Shown here in pieces: positions 1-12,156 of a stretch of DNA of 64,000 nucleotides; within the stretch, counting starts at the first letter, position 1, and each line of letters starts with the position of its first letter. The notes under the pieces were generated by a model that had not been told where the DNA came from, searched no databases, and saw only the letters and a list, made by a program, of their open reading frames with translations. The position numbers and the translations under genes are program-made. Source of the stretch: Mauremys mutica (Eukaryota; Chordata; Testudines; Geoemydidae). The stretch spans positions 50,975,114-51,039,113 of the forward strand of contig NC_059079.1 in the NCBI RefSeq assembly GCF_020497125.1, in the 5' to 3' direction.

Positions 1-169
1 AGGATGGGAGAGAAAATTAGGACTGGTCAAAATGTTTCCATTGTAACTATTTTTCTCCAGACAGTGGTGGTTTGCATATTTGTATATTATAGACATACTA
101 GAGGTGTCTTCTTTCCATGGAAGATTCTGATTTTTCACAAAAAAAGGCTGCTCCAAAACTGAAATATTT

Positions 170-420
170 TCAGCTGGATGTGTGCTTCATGGGAGTTGTA
201 ATTTGCCTCATGTCTCTATTCTCCTCTATAGGCTAAGCTCCCCAGCTGAGTTACATTTCCCATGACACACTACAGCCACAGGACTCCCATAATGCATCAC
301 ATCCTCCCTCCAAGAGGTGGATACCATGATGAATCATGTGGGATACAGTCTGAGTAGGGAACATGGATCATAGAGGAGAATGGAAGCATAAGTTATCACA
401 AATGCAAATCCTAGGAGGCT
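170..420. repeat. Possible old interspersed repeat, unclassified
   Basis: The stretch contains phrases such as CATGGGAGTTGTAATTTG and CCCATAATGCATCACATCC that resemble a dispersed repeat of reptile and bird genomes. No terminal repeats or target duplication could be defined, so limits and class are open. No coding potential is seen. Confidence 0.3.
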
Positions 421-546
421 CTGTAGAAGCATTTCTGATTAATTTGTTTGTTTACAATGGAAATATATTGTTTTTCAACTTTTTACAAAAAAGTCCAGGG
501 TAGGAGTGCATGGGGGGTGCAGTAGGGGTAAGGCAGGGGAAAACAA

Positions 547-587
547 ACCAACCAACCAACCAACCAACCAACCACACACACACACAA
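547..587. repeat. Compound microsatellite (AACC)n then (CA)n
   Basis: About seven AACC units run directly into about seven CA units. It is a simple compound microsatellite and is likely length-polymorphic. A G-rich run just upstream (about 496-540) has four G-tracts of three or more and could in principle form a quadruplex. Confidence 0.95.
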
Positions 588-876
588 TGCACTGTAGTAG
601 GAAAATCCTATTTTAATAAATGTTTTGATTTAGAATGTTGTATGTATTGAAGTATTTTATAATTATGATTTAATATGCCCTGCCAGCCACCCTTTTTTAT
701 TTCAAGGCAGGAATAGATCACAATAGTCCTTATGGCTAATTATGCTCACCTTTTGTTTTAGGATAACATTTCATGACAGTATTTGCTATAAGGTCTTGCT
801 TCTTGTATGTATTGCAAACTAAATTGTGTAAGGTTCTTTTGTAATCCCTTTAGTAACCATATAATCCATTCCAAAA

Positions 877-1512
877 TGTTATCCTGCCTGAAAGTTTCTG
901 TAAAATTGTTTGGTGTAAGTGAGGAATGGGTGCATAGTTAAAAATAAGTGAAAAGCCCACCACAAATGTCCAGATGGTCAAGAAAAAGTGAGAGACTTGG
1001 AAACACCAGGAGACAATCAAAAAAAAACATCCCTTGTATCCGATGCTAAACATGTTAGCAGCATTGACAACCTCAGAGGTGAGGCAGGCACCCCCGAAGG
1101 CGAGACAACAAATAGGAGATAATGATGGGAAGCCCGACAATAGCCATCAAATGATAACAGCAGAAAACCCCAAGGTTAACACCACTTAAGGACTAATGAT
1201 TATAGGAAGACATTGCAAAATGCATGGACTCAAATGGGAATTTTCAACTATAAAGATGGGGTGTTTTGCCATGAAACTCTGAGTTCAGTCCTGCAAAGCC
1301 TCGGAGCATTGGATCACAACCAACAGAACCCAGCTCCTCACTCGTGCCCAATCGAAGTGGCCATTAGATTGACTCAAGCTATGACAGACTGGTAACTATT
1401 AAGACCATCTGCAGGACCTGTGTGTGTGTATATGCTAACTGTTATATTTTCAATAAATGCAGCATATTGCCTTTTCCCCTGAAAAGATCTCGTGTGCTTT
1501 TTAAGCATAACA
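877..1512 (+). mobile_element. Probable solo LTR of an endogenous retrovirus-like element
   Basis: The block has LTR anatomy in the right order on the plus strand: a TATA-like CTATAAAG at 1248-1255, a polyadenylation signal AATAAA at 1452-1457, a GT-rich stretch before it, and a terminal ATAACA at 1507-1512. TGTTAT at 877-882 is the inverted partner of that end, giving a TG...CA element of 636 bp. The 3' boundary looks good, but the 5' boundary is uncertain because the flanks (CAAAA and GCATA) do not form a target duplication; an alternative start is near 637. No gag, pol or env is next to it, so it is a solo LTR or a chance resemblance. A 96-codon minus-strand frame inside it is probably not a gene. 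Confidence 0.55.
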
Positions 1513-1579
1513 GCATACCACATTTTCTGACCATCTCTAATCTTAAATAAGCACCCAAAAATGGATCCATATCCAAGGC

Positions 1580-1657
1580 CAGAGCTTCAGCTTGTGTAAA
1601 TCAGCAGAACTCCATTGACATCCATGAAGCTGCCTTGGCTTACACAAGCTGAGGATC
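1580..1657. repeat. Self-complementary short repeat
   Basis: CTTCAGCTTGTGTAAATCAG on the left pairs imperfectly with GGCTTACACAAGCTGAGGAT on the right around a core containing CTCCATTGACATCCATG. This is one of the snap-back repeats that are abundant in turtles and birds. It is probably a decayed foldback DNA element; no target duplication is evident. Confidence 0.65.
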
Positions 1658-2088
1658 AGACCCTCATCCTTTATCGGAACCTTTTCAGGCTAAAACTTTG
1701 TGCTGGAGCTCTTGGAAGAACACATTCTCTTTGTTATTCTGGTCCCAGAAAACTAGCCAGAAATGGGAAATGGACCAATAACAAATCTTACTTTGGAACT
1801 TCCAGACCTTCAAAAGAAGTGTATTTGAGTTTGGTTATAAAACATATGGTTTACTTGTTGCCAAAAGCCTGGACTGTAACATGGGAGTACATTCGTGAAG
1901 TCATGTGTGTAAAAAAGCAGAAAGTGACTTGGAACATAAAAAATTGGATGGCAACAAACCATGAATCCCCCTGATAATTGAACTTTGGGGTATTCAAAAC
2001 AAAAAGGGACTTTCAACCATCCGTGTAGCTATTTCCATATCTTTACCCTGATTCCACAGACATTCTAGGTTTCAGAGTGATTGTGATG

Positions 2089-2290
2089 ATTCTGAGTGCA
2101 GGTTGTGTTGATTTGTGTGGCTGGGTTGTGAAGTGTGGAGAGAGCTGTCTGGATTTCTGCAGGTGGTGAATGAGGGGTATGGTCTGTGATGAGGGGCTGT
2201 GTTTGGGCTTATTGTGAATGCTGGTTGTGTTGATTTGGGTGTGGAGTGTGTTGTAATGGGAGAGTTGGGTGGGTGATGAGAAAGGCAAAT
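2089..2290. repeat. GT-rich strand-biased tract with internal repetition
   Basis: The plus strand is nearly free of C for 200 bp, and the 15-mer GGTTGTGTTGATTTG occurs twice, at about 2100 and 2221. The spacing of about 120 bp suggests an old, degenerate tandem duplication. A 93-codon minus-strand frame (Thr, Ser, His, Pro and Gln rich) results from this composition and is not credible as a gene. Confidence 0.45.
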
Positions 2291-2324
2291 GTCTCTGTTT
2301 GGATGAAAAGCAGTAATATGTCAT

Positions 2325-3018
2325 GTAGCTCTATTCATAGGGCTACAGAGTGAGTTTCCAGTAACTTCAAAGTTTTTAAACAGGAGGAAAAAAAAAACAC
2401 GATAGGAGCAAGATGGATGCTAAATGACTAAAGGAAGACAAAGTTTAAAGAGAACATAGGGAGGGATGTAATAGATCTCTCCACAAGGAAAGGAAGACAA
2501 AAGAAGTCCTTTCCCATGAACAATGCTACAATTTAAGGGGGAGAAGCTCAGGTGTGTCCCCTCATGCTGTATACCACCATCATCCAACCTAGAAAATAAA
2601 TACTTATTCTTGTAGCATTTCCTCCTGTGTATATCCAGAGGAAGCAGCACTCGGAGCTAGTGTTTGTATAGCAAAAAGTTAGAGGGAATAAACGGGAATG
2701 CCTGCTTTAGGAAACCACTTGAAAAATAAGCATGGAGAAACATCTTCACAGCTTGCCTGTCAATTATGAACAGTGGAATGAGGAAAAGACAGAAGGAGGA
2801 AGATGCAAGGAAGCTAGGAGAATGCCTGGTTGACTAGTTTGCTCTTTATTGTCCCTTTTGTCTAATAGTACAAGTAGTGACAAATGAATGCATATACAGC
2901 CAAGCAAGGCAGATGATAACACCTGCTACTGAGGGAGAAAACATTTTAAAAGGCAATGAAATACAGCAGCAGCCATCTACAAGAAAAGCTCAAAACTGGC
3001 CAGTGACCCTAATGAACT
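2325..3018. other. No gene or recognisable repeat
   Basis: The sequence is AT-rich and unique-looking, with only short open frames. Nothing could be assigned. Confidence 0.5.
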
Positions 3019-4633
3019 TGAGTACTTGTGGCACCTTAAAGACTAACAAATTTATTGTAGCATGAGCTTTCATGAGCTACAGCTCACTTCTTTGGATGCA
3101 TAGAATGGAACACACAGACAGGAGATATTTATACATACAGAGAACATGAAAAGGTGGAAATATGCATAACAACAGGAAAAGTCTAATCAATTGAGATGAG
3201 CTCTTATCAGCAGGAGGAAAAAAAACTTTTTGAAGTGATAATTAAGATGGCCAATAGAAGGTGTGAGGAGAACTTAACATAGGGAAATAGATTCAATTAG
3301 TGTAATGACCCAACCATTCCCAGTCTTTGTTTAGGCCAGAGTTAATTGTATCTAATTTGCATATTAATTCGAGTTCAGCAGTTTCTCTTTGGAGTCTGTT
3401 TTTGAAGTTTTTTTGTTGCAAAATTGCCACCTTCAAGTCTGTCACTGAGTGGTTAGAGAGGTTGAAGTGTTCTCCCACTGGTTTTTGAATGTTATGATTC
3501 CTGATGCCAGATTTGTGTCCATTTATTCTTTTGCGTAGAGACTGTCCGGTTTGGCCAATGTACATGGCAGAGGGGAATTGCTGGCACATGATGGCATATA
3601 TCACATTGGTAGATGTGCGGGTGTACGAGCCCCTGATGGCGTGTCTGATGTGATTAGGTCCTATGATGGTGTCACTTGAATGGATATGTGGACAGAGCTG
3701 GCATCAGGCTTTGTTGCAAGGATGGGTTCCTGGGTTAGTGTTTATGTTGTATGGTGTGCGGTTGCTGGTGAGTATTTGCTTCAGGTTGGGAGGCTGTCTG
3801 TAAGCGAGAACTGGCCTGTCTCCCAAGATCTGTGAGAGTGAGGGATCATCTTTAAGGATAGGTTGTAGATCTTTGATGATGCGCTGGAGAGGTTTTAGTT
3901 GGGGGCTGTAGGTGATGGCTAGTGGTGTTCTGTTATTTTCTTTTTTAGGCCTGTCCTGTAGTAGGTGACTTCTGGGTACTCTTCTGGCTCTGTCAATCTG
4001 TTTTTTCACTTCAGCAGGTGGGTATTGTAGTTTTAAGAATGCTTGATAGAGATCTTGTAGGTGTTTATCTCTGTCTGAAGGATTGGAGCAAATACGGTTG
4101 TATCTTAGAGCTTGGCTGTAGACAATGGATCGTGTGGTGTGTCCGGGATGGAAGCTGGAGGCATGTAAGTAAGTATAGCGGTCAGTGGGTTTCCGGTATA
4201 GGGTAGTATTTATGTGACCATCGCTTATTAGTACAGTAGTGTCTAGGAAATGGACCGCTTGTGTGGATTGGTCTAGGCTGAGGTTGATGGTGGGATGGAA
4301 ATTGTTAAAATCACGGTGGAATTCCTCGAGGGCTTCTTTTCCATGAGTCCAGATGATGAAGATGTCATCAATGTAGCGCAAGTAGAGTAGGGGCGGTAGG
4401 GAATGAGAGCTAAGGAAGCGTTGTTCTAAGTCAGCGATAAAGATGTTGGCATACTGAGGGGCCATGCGGGTACCCATAGCAGTGCCACTGACTTGAAGAT
4501 ATATATTGTCCCCAAAAGTGAAATAGTTGTGGGTGAGGACAAAGTCACAAAGTTCAGCCACCAGGTTAGCCGTGATATTATCGGGGATACTGTTCCTGAT
4601 GGCTTGTAGTCCATCTTTGAGTAAGGGGCCAAG
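3019..4633 (-). mobile_element. Penelope-like retroelement, 5'-truncated
   Basis: A minus-strand Penelope-like element whose 3' end lies at about 3019, where the plus strand reads ACTTGTGGCACCTTAAAGAC followed by TAACAAATTTATTG; the same tail occurs in the other Penelope pieces of this window. Reading leftward from 4633 it holds the reverse transcriptase palm and thumb, a linker, the GIY-YIG endonuclease and a roughly 270-bp 3' UTR. At 4633 the frame meets a TAG and similarity stops, so the copy is 5'-truncated, as expected from incomplete reverse transcription. No convincing target duplication was found. Confidence 0.85.
3293..4633 (-). pseudogene. Penelope-like reverse transcriptase plus GIY-YIG endonuclease, truncated, one internal stop
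   Basis: Penelope-like elements encode one polyprotein: a telomerase-related reverse transcriptase followed by a GIY-YIG nuclease that nicks the target. From 4633 down to 3707 an unbroken frame carries motif B (GTAMGTRMAPQYANIF, about 4440-4486) and the catalytic YIDD (about 4364-4375), then FLDTTV and the basic thumb region. Motif A, with the first catalytic Asp, lies beyond the truncation and is absent. A TGA at 3704-3706 interrupts the frame, but reading continues in the same frame to a TGA at 3293-3295 through the endonuclease (AMYIGQTGQSLRKRINGH, then a C-terminal HSVTDLKVAIL segment). One in-frame stop and no frameshift over 1.3 kb implies a fairly young copy. It cannot be active without motif A. 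Confidence 0.88.
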
Positions 4634-4735
4634 CTAGTTGGACACACATTAACAGAAAAGCTTTCTGTTTGAAATTTCATTTCAGAGATAAAAGACAGAA
4701 AGAGTTCCAATAATGTCACACCATCCCAGTTTAAT

Positions 4736-5015
4736 ACTGTTGGAATGAAACATTTTGAAATGACTTTAAGTTTAGATTTTTATTTTTTAAATTTTATTCT
4801 GTTTTATATATATTTATATATAAACTATAAAATACTAAAGAAAACATTTCAATTTTGTCAAAATAAACTTTTTTGATAAAGATTTTTTTTTAAAAAAAAA
4901 ATCTTTCATGGAGAATTTTGAAATGTTCTAGTTTCATTCTGAATTGGAAAAAAAAATTGATTTTGAAACCTCAAAATCCTTCACAAATGGAGCTTCAGTT
5001 CTCTGCCCAGCTCTA
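4736..5015. repeat. AT-rich interspersed repeat with hairpin
   Basis: Runs of the AAATTTTGAAATGTTT and TTTCATTTTGAA type end in CTGCCCAGCTCTAA, a style of snap-back repeat frequent in turtles and birds; a similar ending occurs near 60205. Inside it, about 4878-4907 forms a hairpin of AAAGATTTTTTTT against AAAAAAAATCTTT. Limits are approximate. Confidence 0.45.
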
Positions 5016-5360
5016 ATTTGGGCTATCTCAGCATAAAACAAAACCCTAGTTTCAAATAATTTAATCTACTTTCTTACCATGAGATTCCTGCAATCATGGA
5101 GAGAATTTTAAGAATGTGCATTGAGAGCAGTTTTGTGAAATAAATTGCCCTTCAAGTCTTAAAGAGCAGAAGGTAATAGAATTAGGCCAGCATAAAACCA
5201 GTGTAACAGTGGAGAATCAGTCTTTATATATGTATGCATTTATGTATTAGTGGGCATAGCACTGACTGCTGAAAGTGCATCTGCTCATCAGTTTTAAATA
5301 TTACCCTCTTCCCTGTCCTTTTACCATATTTCTCACATAATCAGTGTCTAATGGTAAATA

Positions 5361-6031
5361 CAGTAACTCCTCACTTAATGTTGTAGTTATGTTCCTTTAA
5401 GTGAAATGATGTTAAACGAATCCAATTTTCCCCATAAGATTTAATGTAAATGCGGGGGGCTAGGTTCCAAGGACATTTTTGGGGGGCAGACAAAAGGCAT
5501 TATATACAGTACAGTATTGTACTGTCCTGTGGTTGGGAGGTGCCCCTGGGTGACCCCACACAGGCACAGCCCTCTGCAGGCAAGGATGCTAGGAAGCACC
5601 TTGCACAGCAGCAGTGGCAGCTTCCCTCCAGAATAACTGGCAACGATTTTGCCAGGGGATGGTCCAGACCCACCTCTTCCCATCCCCACTCCACTCCAGG
5701 CCCACCTCTTCCCCACCTCCTCTCTAGAGCACACTGTGTCTCCACTCCTCCCCCTCCCTCCCAGAAAGTCCTAAGCGCCGCCAAACAGCTGTTTGGTGGC
5801 GGGGGAAGCACTGTGCGGGGGTGGGAGGAGGCAGAGAAGATGAACTTGTGCAATGCTCCCTTGTAAAGTTGCTGCTCTTCCACAGAATCTTACAACCAGT
5901 GGACGGAGCAGGCAGCCAAATGACATTATAAGGGAGCACTGCACAACTTTAAACGAGCATGTTCCCTAATGGAGCAGTGACGTAACTTTGAAACAAAATT
6001 AAGCGGGAGGACAGTAAGTGAGGAGTTACTG
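5361..6031. mobile_element. Non-autonomous mariner/pogo-type DNA transposon
   Basis: The ends are inverted copies of CAGTAACTCCTCACTTA (5361-5377 and, as the complement, 6015-6031). TA dinucleotides at 5359-5360 and 6032-6033 are the target duplication expected for the Tc1/mariner superfamily, and the CAGT...TTAA-rich ends resemble pogo/Tigger-like elements. The 671-bp interior is GC-rich in its middle third and has no transposase; open frames of up to 138 codons on both strands (about 5450-5880) reflect that composition. Superfamily is fairly safe; the pogo subgroup is inferred. Confidence 0.85.
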
Positions 6032-6033
6032 TA

Positions 6034-8519
6034 ACCATATTGGAGCCATGAAATTTATAAAAAAGCCAAGAACTAGAGCCAAGCTGCCCCCAGTGCTCCA
6101 CTCTTAGTTGTGCTGAGAAAGTTAATATTTTGTTTCTTAAAACAATTAAACCCTTTGTTTCTCAATATCTAAAAACATTTGGCCTAAATAAGTTCCCTAG
6201 ATTCTTGAAAACAAATGAGTTACTCTAACATGCTTGCCAATTTCCCTAAGATAAAGAGATAAAGATTACTTTTGTATTACTAATGTTATCTTCCTTTCCC
6301 TTGCTGTATGAAACACCTTGACTATTGTCCATCATGAACTAATCTATATAGCTAAGGAATTATCTCAGGCAATTGGCAAGCAACCACTATAGATATTGTT
6401 TTTTTTATTTTCAAAGCATTAACTACCTACCATTAGCATAATAATTGTAGAAGAGCTATAGAACTGCTTATCACATACCAGCATAAGATACTGTTTGACA
6501 TTTATAGAAGTCACCATGAAAGATATTTGACTGAGAAGCTTACAGGGCACAGGGATGACAGAAGAAACCTGATAGTGAACGTAACCAAATCTTGCTGCTT
6601 GGAAAGATTATCTTCAGATTTCAGTGTATAATGTCATTATACTCGATTTAAGTATTAATTTAAACACAGTAACTATGTATATCAAATATTAAGATTTCAT
6701 AGTAACAAGCACTGAGTTTTAAACCTGCACTTTGAGACTTGGGATCTGAACAGATCTCTGTTGGACAGATTAAGGTGTAAAACTAGCTGGCTGAATGAGA
6801 GTTAAAGAAAGTGTAGTTTGGTATATGTGACAAAGGACTCTTTAGAGATCTTGACAGCTCTCATAGCACTTTTTTTTTAAGTTGGCATAATAAAAGATGT
6901 CACTTTTCCCAACTGTTATCTGTGCAAGAACAAGTATATATTTACAAACCAGATTGTTTGATTCCAGCACAGAACTCTTTAGCAGGTATGGTGCAGTAGA
7001 CAAGAGTGGAGATAAACCTGCAGGTTCTCTCTCCAAAGTCTTAGCCTGTAGTAAATCTATCTCCTCTTTCGTGGAGTTCCATCTACCCAATGTTTATTGC
7101 TATTTTTAAGGGAACTGAGTATGGGAAGGTGGAGAGGTGAAGAGGAGAAGTGTCACATTATACCCACATACTGATAGTCAATCTTTGCCAATGGCTCTTT
7201 AAAAATGGACTAAAACCCCATCAGTCTAGTTACCTGCTATTCTTAATTAACAACCATACATCATAAAGTTATTCCTCTCCATTAAATGTGAATGTTCGCA
7301 GGATTTCTAGTAACAAGTAAATAGACAAAAATAATCCAAATTAAAAGAAGTGAGAAATGATGGATTATTGTATTTGATTGAACACAGATGACATTTTATT
7401 CCATTTGCTGACTACACCTAATAGGTGATGACCAGTTGATTATATTGCAAGTAATTTATGGTGACTTGATATTTACAAATGGAGTCTAATATAGGCAAAA
7501 AGGGGCACTCAGTTGGCTCAAAGTGGAAGAATCTGGCCCTAACAAGACAGATGAAAATTCTCTCAGTATAGGAAGCTCTCAACTGACAAAAAGAGGGTTA
7601 AGCTACAATTATGCAAAATGTCCCTGACTCTCCCCCATACACCTCAGCACATGAAAAGAAAGGGCATGTGTCAAAGCAGGATGGATACTTATTTTTTGCA
7701 ACAGTTCTAAACTGGCATAAAGCCTCTTTGGGACCATAGACAATTGGCTTAAGTTAGAGCAACCCCTGGATTGCTCTCACTAATTCTGGGACTGGGGCAG
7801 TTTGAGAATCAGCTGCTCATAACTGGCTTGCCAACCTCTAGACTGAAGCAGATCTTAAGGTGAAAGAGACACTAGCCCTTAATTATTATGATTGGATCAT
7901 CCTTCTCTTGAGGCAAACCCCTCGATGGAGATCTCTGTGAGAAGAAATATCCATGAGGAAACCTTCACAAAATTTCCCTCATATCATTCCATCAAGGAGG
8001 AAATAAACTAAACTATATAATCTGACCAGAAACCCCAGGGTGCAGTAGGAGTCCATGACCATGTGCACGATGACTTGTGACTCCCTGGAAACTTTACCCC
8101 AAATCACCCATCTCCTGCATCCCTGCTAGCAGGAGTCACTACTAGGAACATCACCTGGCTGAAGCTTTCCCCATAAAGCCCTTTAAAGGGAGATCCCCAC
8201 TGGGTAGTGGACTCTGAAGAAATATTGTAAGACAGCTTCAGGGCTTTATTGTCTTTCCTTTGAGTTCCACTAGGCTGACAGGAAAAAAAAAAGGTGTATC
8301 CCCATTCTGCCAATCCACTCCTTCTTCCAACCCTTCTAATCCTCAGTCAGTCATTCTCTCCACATAGAGCGCAGTCTATATAGATCCCATATAGTCCTGC
8401 TCAATGTTCTCAGAGATCTGTTGAAGACAGAGGTAACATGGCCATGGTCATATACTTCTGCATATATTATATCTATTTTTTACTCCATATTTAGAAAGTA
8501 AACAGACATGGAGGCACAT
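6034..8519. other. No gene or clear repeat
   Basis: About 2.5 kb of AT-rich DNA with only short open frames and no TIR, LTR or SINE signature that could be recognised. Confidence 0.5.
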
Positions 8520-8800
8520 TCTTAAAAACACAGCTCCCACTGACTTCACTCCTCAGAGCCTTCACTGCATGATCAGAACCACTCAGAATTTGTTACAAAT
8601 ACATATTACAAAATTAAAATCCATCATAAGGATGTTATATTCTTCACATGAATATAGCATACCACTCAATAGATCAGTATATAATAGAATAAATTGGCCA
8701 AATCCTGAAATCCTTCCTTTGGGCTTGCTTCTGCACCCACTGAAGTCAATTACTAAGTTGCCATTTTTTTTTACTCTTTCCTCACTCTGATTGGCTCCTA
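8520..8800. repeat. Fragments of short self-complementary repeats
   Basis: CAGCTCCCACTGACTTCACT at about 8530 and GCACCCACTGAAGTCAATTA at about 8732 carry the degenerate core of the snap-back repeat family. Boundaries are not definable. Confidence 0.35.
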
Positions 8801-8961
8801 TTTTGCTTGCACAAGGATGTAGAGAAGTAGAGTCTAGTTGACACCCTGCAAATTACAAATATGAGATGAAAATTCTTCTTGAAATTTTGAATATATCAGT
8901 GAAAATTTCATTTTTTTCTGGGTTTTGAGCCAGGTCTACTGAACAAAAACTGAGGAAGGCC

Positions 8962-9179
8962 TAGGGTGACCAGACATCCCGATAAAATTGGGACTGTCCT
9001 GATATTTAGGTGTTTGTCCCGCGTCCTGACCTATGTTTGGTCTGGATGCAATTTGTCCTGATATTTTGCACTCAGGGCTTCTTTGTTTTTTGCTCTGCCA
9101 GCGGGACTCCGCTTTTTTTTTTTCCTCCACCCCCGACCCATGTGTCCCGATATTTTATTCATCCCATCTGGTCACTCTA
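8962..9179. mobile_element. hAT-type non-autonomous element
   Basis: The element opens with TAGGGTGACCAGACATCCCG and closes with the inverted equivalent CATCTGGTCACTCTA. Flanking octamers GGAAGGCC (8954-8961) and GGAAGGAC (9180-9187) match at 7 of 8 positions; an 8-bp duplication is the hallmark of hAT transposons. The 218-bp interior repeats the GTCCCGATATTT theme and encodes nothing. Related pieces lie at 14045-14159 and 36752-36874. Confidence 0.85.
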
Positions 9180-9273
9180 GGAAGGACTTTGGGATTGGCC
9201 CATTGTACAGAAGTGTAAGAGTAATTAAGAGTCTAGAAATGTTATGGTTTCAAAGTATGTCAAGATTTAAAAG

Positions 9274-9390
9274 TGATCCTTGATTCTGCAAAATCTTACA
9301 TGCATGCTTAATTTTATTACCTCAAGTAATTCCATGAAATCAATGAGTCTTCTCATGGGCATGTTGAGGGCAGCATTTGGCTCCAGAATT
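9274..9390. repeat. Self-complementary short repeat, degenerate
   Basis: GATTCTGCAAAATCTTACAT followed by GCATGCTTAATTTTATTACC and ATTCCATGAAATCAATGAG matches the snap-back family with TTCTGCAAAGACTTACGC-like arms. The right arm is decayed. Confidence 0.5.
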
Positions 9391-12156
9391 TTACAGGTTA
9401 GCATATGTGTCTCACCTTGTAGCATAGAATGAGACAAAATAAATTTATTTTAAACATAATAAAAATCTGAAGCCAGATACAGCTACAAAAATGTAATTTG
9501 ATGCATAGTACCATGAACCAGTAGGGAGGGGGACCTTCTGCTGGTCTCTCCAGAAGTTCAGCAAATAATATGTTGGTCCATGCACCAATGGGATTTGTCC
9601 TGGGATAAGAGGGTATAAGGTTAAGGGGTGTGTTATTGGGGCCATTGGAAGAGAAGTCAGTTTGTATTGCAGAAGATGAAAAGAGAAGAATGTCATCTAG
9701 AAAGAGAGAAAGTGTTAACTTCTCATAGGAGAACTGAAATCTGACATTTTATTGACTATTTTTACACAGGCCACTTTTCTGAATTATCATCCACACTAAT
9801 TCCTTCCTTCAACATTATTCACCTAATCCATGCCCCACACTGGGATTTGTTAAAGCTACTTATTAAGTTACTATTTAAATAAAGGGCCTTTATAAAGTAT
9901 TTAAGCCCTCCCACAACCCAGGAATACTGGAAACTAAAACACACTCTCTACCCATTTGAAATGGTACTAGAACTCTACCCTGCAATAAACTTCCCTTTCA
10001 GGATTTGAATTGCAGTTGATGGGGGCAGGAAATCTTGCTGCGCCAAGGGAACCTATCTAAACTTTGTCAATTTGAGGGCTAGGATTTGACCCCTCCCTCT
10101 TCTTCTCCCCCCTCCACCCCCAACCCAAACATATTAGTTAAAAAAATACATGAAGAAACAATAAATTGTTACATTAAGGTAATCTCAGTTCTGGGGTGCA
10201 CATGAATCTGGGGGGCAGAGGAGTGTGAAAATGTAAAAACAACAGACACTAAGAAAAGGGGGGAGAAAAGTAACATTTTGCCACAGTGAATGAGAGTCAG
10301 TGAGTTATCTCTAAGCACACATCAGATTTTCAACATTTTACCTGTACAACTAAAAGGAGTTAAATCAGAAGTTAGACACCATTCCGTAGATAACACTCCT
10401 TCCCTTCATGGTGCACTGAAGTCACTTTTTTAAGCTTTTCTCCACAACCCTTAGGCTTGGAAACCTACTTTACAAAAAATGGAGATTCCCACATAATCCC
10501 TTGACTCCAGGAGCTGCAGCTTTAGAAAAACAACAAATATCGTGAGGGTTGGCAATTTGAGTATTAGTGATATGAAATGCCAAGAAACCATAGATAAGCA
10601 TCACACAGATGCAGTTTAGAAAAATCTTTCCTCTAGCTGCTCAGTGGAAAATTGCAGTCAGCATCCACATGCCCAGGCCATGAGTACATACAAAATTGGC
10701 TAGAATTTGAAAGGCTCACCAGAGCTGGCCCATATAATGATAAATATGTCCTCAAGTAAGTGATTTTGAACATTCTGCTCCATTTGCTAGCATGAGGTAC
10801 ACACAAATGACTAAAATTGTTGCTTCAAGAGATTCTGTTGCTCGCTACCTTTTGACATTTGGTTTAATGAATAACCAGTCACTTACACATGGGAAGCTGA
10901 AAAGGCTCACACTAGAGCTTTCTAGGTGGAGAAAAAACAGGTGGGGTAGGGGGGAGAAGGAAAATGTCACATTCATATCTATTTTGTGATTTCAGGAGCT
11001 TTATATTTTTTTGTATAGAAAGACCCTCCCCTGGTCCCCTTCTTCTTCCCAAGGATGAGCAAAGCTTCCAGGATTAGTTCTGAAAGGAATCAAACTTCCT
11101 CTCTGTTAAAATCTTTATCCTTTAAAAAAATTAAAGATAACTTAACACTATTTTTAAAATAGCAAAACAAGATAATACTGTGCTAGTGATATTGATAATA
11201 CATTTACAGCTCATCAGTTCATGATGGACATTTTTGTGTCTATAATTTACTTTATTTTGACTACAGAAGTGATAAAGGGAAACAAAAGCAGAACTGTCTT
11301 TTGAAACCAAATTTTCAAATCCTCTGTTTCTCATTATAAGTGCCTGGGTGACAGGATCACTTCCAGTAGAGTAATTCTCAGTTCTGACTTCTGAAGTCTT
11401 GTTGCCTTATTAATTTTTTTGTGCATGGAAAAATACTTGAAATACTTACACACACTTTTCTCCTGAAATAAAAGAGCATGGACTTTGATTGAAGTCATCT
11501 GACTATAGATACAATTTAGCCTCCAATATAAAATGCTAAGCAAATGTGATTGTCTTGTTGATTTAACTCAAAAAGAGCTAACCAAAAAAAAAAGGAGAAA
11601 TTTCAGGCCCATTTTGGTACTGTCCTTAATCTTCGATGTCCCAACTCTTCATTGGCTTGAGTAATGGCTGCCATGTTGGCCAACACACTGAGGACCTTCA
11701 CATCAAAAAGCATAAGCCATACAGCTTGATTTAAATAGCCATGGCTTCCTTGCTGCTCCAGTAACAGTCTCCTATCCTCCGTAGATCAGGTGCAGAGTGA
11801 GCACTGTAACACACTCACTAGTGGGTTATACTTGGACCATGTGTGATCATTTATGCCAGTACAAAGTGAGTGAAAAATACTACCATTCAACTTTACTAAT
11901 AATTTACATCTCCTCTGCAGTGGAGATGACTACACCACATCATGGGCCATGGAGAATCAGGTACTGGATATTTACTCATAAATTTAAGTTTGCTACAAGG
12001 TTCCTTAAAACCCCACCTCTTAAAGGAATCCTTCACACTTGATCATCAACAATCCCCACATTTGCCCTTACTGAAATTTAGGCACTGACCTGTGTAATAT
12101 TTGCTTATTTTTCTTAAATTATAATCTCTTTGGGGCTTGGAATAAATCTTCTGTAT
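9391..12156. other. No gene or clear repeat
   Basis: This is AT-rich DNA with a polypyrimidine patch near 10080-10125. All open frames are below 90 codons and resemble no family known to me. Confidence 0.45.

Noticed and set aside
850..1140. 96-codon hydrophobic minus-strand frame
   Set aside because: It is antisense to an LTR-like block on the opposite strand; no family match is recognised and the hydrophobicity follows from A-rich plus-strand sequence.
5450..5883. Overlapping frames of 97-138 codons on both strands
   Set aside because: They fall inside the mariner/pogo-type element at 5361-6031, show no transposase motif and mirror its GC-rich centre.
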